Assembly: GCA_028690255.1 (NCBI GenBank)
Contig: JAQVBP010000110.1
Coordinates: 2,509-10,188 of the forward strand
DNA from: Methanosarcinaceae archaeon
Lineage (GTDB): Archaea > Halobacteriota > Methanosarcinia > Methanosarcinales > Methanosarcinaceae
Direction of reading: 5' to 3'
DNA length: 7,680 nt
Shown piece by piece: positions 1-4,748 of this stretch; within the stretch, counting starts at the first letter, position 1, and every line of letters begins with the position of its first letter. Made by a program: the position numbers and the translations under genes. The notes under the pieces are model-generated. The model saw only the letters and a list, made by a program, of their open reading frames with translations, was not told the origin of the DNA and did no database searches.

Positions 1-87
1 GAAAACGGAACAAAACCTGAAGAAGCTACTGCAAAGTGGATCGAGAACAACCCTGACAGGGTACGGGAATGGATAGGAGAAGAGTAA
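1..87 (+). CDS. C-terminal end of a probable glycine betaine/osmolyte ABC transporter substrate-binding protein (5' partial)
   Basis: The reading frame is open from base 1 and ends at TAA 85-87, giving 28 residues. The fragment contains PEEATAKWIENNP followed by DRVREWIGEE. A lysine-tryptophan-isoleucine helix, a short N-P turn and a closing W-[IL]-x helix is how OpuAC/ProX-type binding proteins for glycine betaine and related quaternary amines commonly end. These proteins sit outside the membrane and hand the osmolyte to an ABC permease/ATPase pair; Methanosarcina is known to carry such a system (Ota). As the last gene of its unit it is followed directly by two terminator-like hairpins, which agrees with binding-protein genes often lying last in these operons. 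The family call rests on only 28 residues, so another substrate in the same fold family is possible. Confidence 0.6.
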   Translation, partial: ENGTKPEEATAKWIENNPDRVREWIGEE

Positions 88-130
88 TACCTCTCCCCCC
101 AATTTTTATACATTTACCTGTTTATTTAGC

Positions 131-158
131 ATGAAAGTGCTGTGTACTTTCATTTTTT
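131..158 (+). terminator. Hairpin plus T-run after the osmolyte-binding protein gene
   Basis: ATGAAAGT (131-138) and ACTTTCAT (146-153) form a perfect 8-bp stem with a 7-nt loop, merging into a run of six T at 153-158. It lies 44 nt beyond the TAA of the upstream gene. Archaeal termination depends mainly on U-tracts, so the T-run is probably the active part; the hairpin may protect the 3' end. Nearly the same arms recur in inverted orientation at 4608-4633. Confidence 0.55.
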
Positions 159-163
159 GTGCC

Positions 164-196
164 TGTTATTCACAGAATAACATGTACGTTTTTTTT
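164..196 (+). terminator. Second hairpin and T8 tract
   Basis: TGTTATTC (164-171) pairs perfectly with GAATAACA (175-182) across a 3-nt ACA loop, and eight T follow at 189-196. Placed just behind the first terminator candidate, it would act as a back-up stop for the same upstream unit. More T-rich sequence continues to about 240. Confidence 0.5.
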
Positions 197-232
197 GATT
201 ATTTTTAGTATTTTCAAATTACTTTCTTTTTT

Positions 233-393
233 AACTATTTGACTTCGAGTTTATCCCGGACCGTTTTTGCTTTAGGTCCCATCTGCTGATAGCCGATGGC
301 GTCTTTTTTTGATTGATTTGAGCTGGCAGAGAAGTTCGAGCCCTTCGCGAGGACCTTCCATGTCGATTTGAGTTAAGAAGCATTTTCAGCTTC
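233..393 (-). pseudogene. Possible frameshifted remnant of an unidentified gene
   Basis: On the minus strand, one frame reads LTQIDMEGPREGLELLCQL, continues KSIKK, and then hits a run of seven A (plus-strand T 304-310). Dropping one A moves into a second frame that reads DAIGYQQMGPKAKTVRDKL and EVK before a TAG at about 233-235. Both halves use codons common in the neighbouring genes (CTC, GAA, ATC, CAG), and together they look like one protein C-terminus. Upstream, at the 5' end of the segment, every frame is stopped, so no intact gene can be drawn. I do not recognise the family. A chance open stretch is a serious alternative, and a sequencing error in the homopolymer could also explain the shift. 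Confidence 0.28.
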
Positions 394-458
394 ACGGCTT
401 TAAGGGGAGGGGGGACCACCTGTGATTATGGAAGCCGTTATTTCAGGTAAAACTGCAT

Positions 459-473
459 GAAAATACTTATTAA
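459..473 (+). promoter_or_regulatory. Candidate archaeal BRE/TATA element for the potassium channel
   Basis: GAAAATACTTATTAA combines a purine-A-rich BRE-like start with an AT-rich TATA-like core about 75 nt before ATG 547. A start site some 25 nt downstream of the core would fall near 495 and give a leader of about 50 nt to ATG 547, or 85 nt to ATG 580. The match is loose and other AT-rich words lie close by. Confidence 0.3.
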
Positions 474-546
474 TTTGTGAAACATAGGTGGACGTAACTG
501 CTTTAGAAAATACTACATCAGAAACGCATCTTCGAAAACGTAAATT

Positions 547-1446
547 ATGTATCAAGCTCTTGCTGTGTGGATGTTAACAATGGCTGGTTCAGTAAAAAAT
601 AACTCGCAAAATAGGCCTCCGGATAATAATTGGAGGAAGAAACTATATATAATAATATTTGAAGCAGACACCCCTGCCGGAAAGATTTTTGATGAAGCCC
701 TTATTCTTGCCATTCTGCTGAGCGTTATTGTTGTTATGCTCGACAGCGTAAGTAAAATCGCGGCTTCATATGGTTATTTCTTCTCTTCCCTGGAATGGAT
801 TTTCACGATACTATTCACAGTTGAGTATCTTTTACGCTTCCTTTGTGTTAATCGCCCCCTTCGATACGCAACAAGTTTCTTTGGCATCATAGATTTGATG
901 GCAATTCTCCCGACCTACCTTAGCCTGCTGTTGCCAGGCAGCCAGTATCTGGTTGTGATCCGGAGTTTACGTTTACTCAGGATTTTCAGGGTGCTTAAAC
1001 TTGCCCAGTATCTAGGGGAAGCTGATTTATTGATAAGAGCTTTACTTACAAGCCGGCGAAAAATAACCCTGTTTCTGTTTGCAGTTTTGAACCTGGTAGT
1101 GATATTAGGCTCCCTGATGTACGTTATTGAAGGGCCGGAAAGCGGATTTACCAGCATACCCAGGAGCATCTACTGGGCAATTATAACACTTACAACCGTA
1201 GGATACGGGGACATAGTCCCTGAAACGAACCTCGGCCAGGCGCTGGCGTCGGTTGTCATGATAATAGGTTACAGCATCATAGCGGTTCCGACAGGTATTG
1301 TCACATCCGAGCTAACCCATGCAAGCAAACCCTCTAAAGGAAAGGCGTGTCAGAATTGCAATTTTGCGGGGCACGATATCGATGCTAAATTCTGTAAGCG
1401 GTGTGGGGCAAGATTGTTAAATACCCCTCCGGAAAATCTTGCTTAA
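547..1446 (+). CDS. Voltage-gated-type potassium channel with C-terminal zinc-ribbon-like tail
   Basis: This is a 299-residue six-transmembrane channel subunit expected to form a tetrameric K+ pore in the cytoplasmic membrane. Helices are S1 about 51-67, S2 85-101, S3 110-129 with Asp116, S4 134-153, S5 172-194 and S6 234-256. S4 carries the regularly spaced charges R139, R142, R145, R148 and K151 of a voltage sensor. The pore loop holds the K+ selectivity filter TLTTVGYGD (TVGYG at 217-221). After S6 there is no RCK domain; a short cytoplasmic tail holds C268-x2-C271 and C283-x2-C286, a zinc-ribbon-like knuckle. A stop at 541-543 closes the frame upstream. ATG 547, 571 and 580 are all possible starts. 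None has a strong ribosome site, and the one at 580 (MAGSVKNN) gives a more natural soluble N-terminus. K+ selectivity follows from the filter; voltage gating is inferred. Confidence 0.94.
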   Translation: MYQALAVWMLTMAGSVKNNSQNRPPDNNWRKKLYIIIFEADTPAGKIFDEALILAILLSVIVVMLDSVSKIAASYGYFFSSLEWIFTILFTVEYLLRFLCVNRPLRYATSFFGIIDLMAILPTYLSLLLPGSQYLVVIRSLRLLRIFRVLKLAQYLGEADLLIRALLTSRRKITLFLFAVLNLVVILGSLMYVIEGPESGFTSIPRSIYWAIITLTTVGYGDIVPETNLGQALASVVMIIGYSIIAVPTGIVTSELTHASKPSKGKACQNCNFAGHDIDAKFCKRCGARLLNTPPENLA

Positions 1447-1637
1447 AAGCTCAGGTTTTTGATTACTGGCCCGGATTTCTAGAATTGTTTGAGATATGTT
1501 TATTCCGGCCGGACAGGATTGATTGCTGAATGGAGGAAAAAACGGGTCCTCAACGGCCGACGCAGGAGGCCGGGCGTTTCAGGAATAATGTGAAATAAAT
1601 GCATACTTTCCAAATACCTTTTTTTGAAAGGAAATGA

Positions 1638-2006
1638 AGATTTCAGTATTCAAGTCCGGGTTTCTGTGAAGGCAGGTTTTTTATGCGTGCCATCACGAAA
1701 AGGCTGCTCGCTTATGCGAGCGGTGAGAGTGTTGTCTTCCTCTCCAGAAATCATGACCGATTCCCGGGAATTGGGGTTGATTTTCAAGAAAGAAGCCCCG
1801 GCTGAAGTGAAGAACTGTACATATAAAAACCGGCCCGTGGCGGTGAAGGGCCGACAACCTTGAAAATCAGAAAAAATATATTTGATCGGTTCTGGAAAAA
1901 AAGCCGTCTGGATTGCCTGGGCCGGATTTGTGAACTGGATCTTTTTGTTTTGCCGGAGCCGGGCCAGTTGCTGCGGTTCAGAAAACCCCGACCCGGAACA
2001 GGTTAA
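1638..2006 (+). pseudogene. Possible decayed reading frame with two internal stops
   Basis: A single plus-strand frame gives a protein-like stretch from ATG 1683 (MRAITKRLLAYASGESVVF and on through a F-P-G-I-G-V-D-F segment) to TGA 1803-1805. After AGT GAA GAA CTG TAC ATA it meets TAA 1824-1826. The same frame then continues to TAA 2004-2006, with KNIFDRFWKKSRLDCLGRI and an E-L-D-L-F-V-L-P-E-P-G segment. The two open pieces share one frame, which is what a gene decaying by point mutation would leave. No family is recognised. The first piece alone (40 codons) could be a small protein, but no clear ribosome site precedes it. Chance open frames in this moderately GC-rich stretch are an equally good explanation. 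Confidence 0.2.
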
Positions 2007-2019
2007 TACCCTGTTCCGG
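1993..2019 (-). terminator. Strong stem-loop beyond the 3' end of cobQ
   Basis: CCGGAACAGG (1993-2002) and CCTGTTCCGG (2010-2019) are a perfect 10-bp inverted repeat with a 7-nt loop, the strongest hairpin in this spacer. It starts 68 nt past the end of cobQ on the minus strand. In that direction it is followed, after GTCGGG, by a short GTTTTC T-stretch. It may stop or protect the cobQ transcript; it could also act on read-through from the channel gene. The T-run is too short for a confident terminator call. Confidence 0.4.
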
Positions 2020-2086
2020 ACCAACTTCGTGTCTACTTCCCGGAAACCCGCTCAACACCCCTTCTTTTCCGTTCAGAGCTCCGAAT

Positions 2087-3544
2087 TCAGAGCCCCATTA
2101 TCCGGTAAATTTGTTCCATATCAAGGTGCTGCTTTACAATTTCCGCCAGTTCCTCATAGGCCTCGTCCTCAGATACAATCTCCTCAGCTGCGTATTCGAG
2201 GCCTTTTTTCTCATAGAGGTATTTCATCAGGGCGTTTCTGAGATTTGCGTTTTCAAAAAGCCCGTGCAGATAGGTCCCTATAATGAGCCCTTCCTCGTCA
2301 ATAGCTCCGTCGTCCCCGAAGACCGGGCGCTTTGAATCCGTTTCTCCCATGTGGATCTCGTAGCCTTTGACATCTTCCCGGTTTATGGGAGCAAGGATCG
2401 GCCCGTGGGCGTTTACGGACTTTGTGACCTGAATTGTTTTCTTTTCGTATTTGCCGAACCTGGTCCTGATGTCCAGAAGTCCCAGGCCTTCGAACTCGGC
2501 TTCCACTCCGCCTTCTATGCCGGAATCGTAGATGGTCTTTCCGAGCATCTGGTACCCGCCGCAGATCCCGATAATCGGGATTTTGTGCCTGAAGGAAGCG
2601 ATTTTTTCAGCCATGCCGCTGGTTTTCAGGTCATTCAGGTCGTCGATTGTGTTTTTCGTGCCCGGGATGATGATGAGGTCCGGGTTTCCGAGCTCCCCGT
2701 CAAGGTCCACATAACGGACATAGGCCAGGTTTTCCAGGGGCTCGAAATCCGTGAAGTTCGAAATCCTGGGAACCTTTATTACCGCAATCTCGATTTTTTT
2801 ACTTCCCCGGCTCGCGGGCTTGTCGCCAAGAGATACCGAATCTTCGGAAGGGATGTTCATTTTGAAGTAGGGGACCACCCCAAGCACCGGGACCCCTGTC
2901 CTTTCCTCAAGTTCCCTGAGGCCGGGCTCCAGGATTTTCTCATCTCCCCTGAACTTGTTGATGATAAAACCTTTGACATTTTTACGGACGTCTTCGGGCA
3001 GGAGCTCAACCGTCCCGTAAAGACTTGCAAAGACCCCACCTCTTTCGATGTCCCCGACAATGATGATGGGAGCCCCGGTAAGCCTTGCAGTCCCGATGTT
3101 TACGATGTCTCGTTCATAGAGGTTGATTTCGGCAGCTCCCCCGGCCCCTTCCATGACAACGATTTCATATTCTTCTTCTAATTTTTGGAAAGCTTTCAGG
3201 ACAATCCCGTGCATCTCCTCAATGGAGTCGTAGTACTGCCCTGCACTTTTGTCCGCATAAGGCTCCCCCAGTACTATTACCTGGGAAACCCGGTCTCCTT
3301 TGGGTTTGAGCAGGACGGGATTCATCTCTACCGCAGGCTCAACCCCCGCAGCCTTTGCCTGAATTGCCTGGGCAATCCCTATTTCTTTCCCGTCTTTTGT
3401 AATCCAGGAATTCAGGCTCATGTTCTGGGCCTTAAAAGGGGCGACCCTGTATTTTTTAGAGAGTATTCTGCAGAGGGCGGTTACTATTGAACTCTTCCCG
3501 GCATGTGACGATGTTCCCAGAATCAAGATGCTTTTTGTGTCCAT
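2087..3544 (-). CDS. cobQ: Cobyric acid synthase, glutamine-hydrolysing
   Basis: This 485-residue protein is full length for CobQ/CbiP. It amidates the b, d, e and g side-chain carboxyls of adenosylcobyrinic a,c-diamide, using glutamine-derived ammonia and ATP, to make cobyric acid in cytoplasmic corrinoid synthesis. The N-terminal dethiobiotin-synthetase-like ATPase half shows the P-loop GTSSHAGKSS (10-19), the KAQNMSLNS motif (38-46) and the MEGAGGAAEINL segment (131-142). The C-terminal class I glutamine amidotransferase half shows IIIPGTKNTIDDL (291-303), the nucleophile Cys328 in GICGGYQMLG, the YEIHMG motif (395-400) and His427 in GTYLHGLF. All key residues are present, so it should be active. 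The start ATG 3542-3544 is preceded by AAGGATCGTGAT, whose GTGAT matches the anti-Shine-Dalgarno region. It stands alone: no other corrinoid gene lies within the window. Its leader overlaps mobile-element-like hairpins. No B12 riboswitch is recognised. Confidence 0.96.
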   Translation of the reverse strand: MDTKSILILGTSSHAGKSSIVTALCRILSKKYRVAPFKAQNMSLNSWITKDGKEIGIAQAIQAKAAGVEPAVEMNPVLLKPKGDRVSQVIVLGEPYADKSAGQYYDSIEEMHGIVLKAFQKLEEEYEIVVMEGAGGAAEINLYERDIVNIGTARLTGAPIIIVGDIERGGVFASLYGTVELLPEDVRKNVKGFIINKFRGDEKILEPGLRELEERTGVPVLGVVPYFKMNIPSEDSVSLGDKPASRGSKKIEIAVIKVPRISNFTDFEPLENLAYVRYVDLDGELGNPDLIIIPGTKNTIDDLNDLKTSGMAEKIASFRHKIPIIGICGGYQMLGKTIYDSGIEGGVEAEFEGLGLLDIRTRFGKYEKKTIQVTKSVNAHGPILAPINREDVKGYEIHMGETDSKRPVFGDDGAIDEEGLIIGTYLHGLFENANLRNALMKYLYEKKGLEYAAEEIVSEDEAYEELAEIVKQHLDMEQIYRIMGL

Positions 3545-3559
3545 ATTATCACGATCCTT

Positions 3560-3619
3560 CAGGCAGGAGGCCTGCGACTTTAGTCGTGGGAGGAATGCCG
3601 TACATTAAAAGGCATTCCT
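3560..3619 (+). mobile_element. IS200/IS605-type tnpB right-end remnant in the cobQ leader
   Basis: On the plus strand the 3' tail of an open frame reads RQEACDFSRGRNAVH and stops at TAA 3606-3608. A short tail with DFSRGR, encoded over a CGACTTTAGTCG hairpin, is typical of the end of tnpB genes in IS605/IS1341-type elements, where the gene end overlaps the guide-RNA scaffold and the transposon right end. Here CCTGCGACT (3571-3579) pairs with AGTCGTGGG (3582-3590, two G-U pairs). Next to it AGGAATGCC (3591-3599) pairs perfectly with GGCATTCCT (3611-3619). No tnpB catalytic domain or zinc finger is found nearby; the frame upstream of the tail is simply antisense to cobQ. It is therefore at most a fragment or a solo end. 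The assignment rests on memory of the family's end sequences. Confidence 0.42.
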
Positions 3620-3830
3620 TGCCATGTTGGATTTCTCCACTTTGCTTTGGAAACGAATTTCCTTAGCAGGTAACGTAGTTTTTAAAACTATCTTCCCTCG
3701 ACAACGTCGGATATGCTTGTTATGTGTAGCACACTACCCCTCTAACCTCTCAGGACTTTTAGTGCCACAAGATAAAATCGGACTGAGGAAACGTCCAAAT
3801 TTATCATGACATATCCAGCGTAGTCAATTA

Positions 3831-3851
3831 AGACTCAAGACTCAAGACTCA
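3831..3851. repeat. Three-copy 7-bp tandem repeat (AGACTCA)
   Basis: AGACTCA is repeated three times head to tail without mismatch. The third copy runs into the ACTCAGGC arm of an 8-bp inverted repeat that closes at 3876. It is a microsatellite-like array and could vary in copy number between strains. Confidence 0.85.
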
Positions 3852-3981
3852 GGCCGGGCCCAGGATTTGCCTGAGTAAGCTTTCCGTTTTAGTAGGGGCG
3901 TATTGAGCCTTTTGACGAAAGCTAACCTGAATTATAGCCTTTAATAATCGGAATCATAAATTATGAAGATCAATAAAACTT

Positions 3982-4003
3982 GTTTTAATATAATAATTAA
4001 AAC
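3982..4003. repeat. AT-rich perfect inverted repeat
   Basis: GTTTTAAT (3982-3989) pairs with ATTAAAAC (3996-4003) around the 6-nt loop ATAATA. It could be an operator-like site or a structured RNA element, but nothing shows which gene it would serve; it lies more than 400 nt from either flanking start codon. Confidence 0.5.
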
Positions 4004-4257
4004 CTTATAGTTCAACTAAGGAATAAATACTTTCTTATTAACCTTCAGGTTTCTTTGTTATTTCCTCCCCCCGGCCTTTTCCCGGTTTTTTGGCCCCGGG
4101 GTTTCACTTCGGGATCACAGTAAATCAAATATTTGCAGGAAGTTGCGGTGAAATCGCAACACCGGAAAAATCTGTTATTTATCTTTTAGTCGTACTGCAA
4201 GTGCAAAAGCCCGGGGGAGATCCCCGTTTCGCTCGCTCCGCTCACTCAAGAGGACTG

Positions 4258-4408
4258 AAAACGCCTGAAAAACCTGAAAAATCTCCACCAACAAAACACA
4301 ACCTGTTGAGTATAGAGCAATTCCCGAAATAAAAACGCCTGAAAAACCTGAAAAATCCCCACCAACAAAACACAACCTGTTGAGTATAGAGCAATTCCCG
4401 AAATAAAA
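4258..4408. repeat. Two tandem copies of a 74-bp direct repeat
   Basis: Unit 1 is 4258-4331 and unit 2 is 4332-4405, followed by AAA of a third start. I see one difference between them, T4284 against C4358. Each unit begins with AAAACGCCTGAAAAACCTG, has an internal CCTGAAAAA doublet, and carries a CAACCTGTTG mini-palindrome near its centre. The recent duplication is clear from near-identity. The units are preceded by a GCTCGCTCCGCTCACTC stretch that looks like a dispersed genomic repeat. No open frame is credible across it, and it lacks the repeat/spacer structure of a CRISPR array. Confidence 0.92.
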
Positions 4409-4541
4409 TCTGAACTTATATTTTTACCCTTCCTCAGTGTCAAAAAAATGCCAAAAGCTAAAAAGCAGAAAGGCATAAAAGTCTCTTAACCATTCTATAT
4501 TCAAAATCAGTTTTCTCTTTCCCGTTTCATCGAATTCCTGA

Positions 4542-4549
4542 ACTATAAG
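4542..4549 (+). promoter_or_regulatory. Candidate TATA box for the surface-protein/permease unit
   Basis: ACTATAAG follows a C-C-T-G-A purine-containing flank and would place the transcript start near 4570, just before the first arm of the overlapping inverted repeats at 4585. A second candidate, TCTATATT near 4493, would lengthen the leader by about 50 nt. The choice is uncertain. Confidence 0.3.
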
Positions 4550-4584
4550 AATCAATACCTATCTGAAAAAACGCACATGAAACT

Positions 4585-4660
4585 CTTCGAGTAACAGGCA
4601 CAAATAAATGAAAGTACTTGAACGCACTTTCATACCAAAACGTGATTCAAGTACTCGAAG
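4585..4660 (+). promoter_or_regulatory. Leader element with three overlapping, competing inverted repeats
   Basis: Stem A pairs ATGAAAGT (4608-4615) with ACTTTCAT (4626-4633). Stem B pairs AGTACTTGAA (4613-4622) with TTCAAGTACT (4646-4655). Stem C pairs CTTCGAGTA (4585-4593) with TACTCGAAG (4652-4660). All are perfect. A and C can form together, with A nested inside C. B shares bases with both and excludes A and most of C. The element ends 88 nt before ATG 4749 and is followed by GGAG at 4660-4663. It may be an RNA switch-like leader, an operator cluster or a small transposon relic. Confidence 0.5.
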
Positions 4661-4748
4661 GAGAAACCTTCTCGACTCCGAAAAAGGAAGGGAATTGCAG
4701 TTCACATCAAACCAAAAATCTCTTGTATCCAATCCCGGAAAAAAGACC

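Larger units (their letters stand above)
88..546. other. Intergenic spacer between the osmolyte-binding protein and the channel gene
   Basis: The spacer begins with the two terminator candidates and T-rich sequence up to about 240. The middle (about 233-425) is more GC-rich and holds the possible minus-strand remnant. The last 120 bases are AT-rich and carry the likely channel promoter. No tRNA or other recognised RNA gene is seen. The 62-residue minus-strand frame over 231-419 is rich in Ser, Arg and Lys and is not believed to be a gene in itself. Confidence 0.6.
1447..2086. other. Convergent spacer between the channel gene and cobQ, no convincing gene
   Basis: Both flanking genes end into this 640-base stretch. 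It contains a perfect GCTCGC/GCGAGC hairpin at 1706-1721 with a TTAT loop, a stop-interrupted reading frame at 1638-2006, and the strong stem-loop at 1993-2019. A 22-codon ATG frame at 1530 with a purine-rich start is too short to support. The longer open frames on either strand here (about 79, 119 and 124 residues) lack domains, hydrophobic segments or ribosome sites, and two of them start with TTG. Confidence 0.5.
3545..4748. other. Long non-coding stretch between divergent cobQ and the surface-protein gene
   Basis: No frame here looks like a gene; frames of 60-80 residues are low-complexity or lie on repeats. Apart from items listed separately, it contains a 7+1+7 palindrome TAGTTTTTAAAACTA near 3676, ACTCAGGC/GCCTGAGT (3847-3854 with 3869-3876), AGCTTTC/GAAAGCT (3878-3884 with 3917-3923), the palindrome TCATAAATTATGA near 3953, GTTGCG/CGCAAC (4142-4147 with 4155-4160), and a small CGGGG/CCCCG hairpin near 4211. 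The density of short inverted repeats suggests old mobile-element debris plus regulatory sequence for both divergent genes. Confidence 0.6.

Noticed and set aside
320..360. tRNA-like TTCGAG arm
   Set aside because: No acceptor or anticodon stem can be paired around it.
1650..2024. A 124-codon minus-strand frame in the spacer after cobQ
   Set aside because: It would start with TTG in one arm of the stem-loop at 1993-2019 and has neither a ribosome site nor domain-like sequence.
2351..3181. A 276-codon plus-strand frame inside cobQ
   Set aside because: It is antisense to catalytic parts of cobQ and shows no recognisable motif; it is a codon-bias shadow.
3545..3830. B12 (cobalamin) riboswitch ahead of cobQ
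   Set aside because: I could not find the conserved B12-box or the family's core; the hairpins are better explained by a mobile-element end.
4258..4408. CRISPR array
   Set aside because: There are only two directly abutting 74-bp copies with no unique spacers.
4175..4476. Minus-strand frames of 66 and 76 codons over the tandem repeat
   Set aside because: They repeat the same peptide because of the 74-bp duplication and have no other support.
4608..4748. A 47-residue N-terminal extension of the surface protein from ATG 4608
   Set aside because: It would put a charged segment before a good signal peptide and lies across the inverted-repeat leader; ATG 4749 fits a secreted protein.
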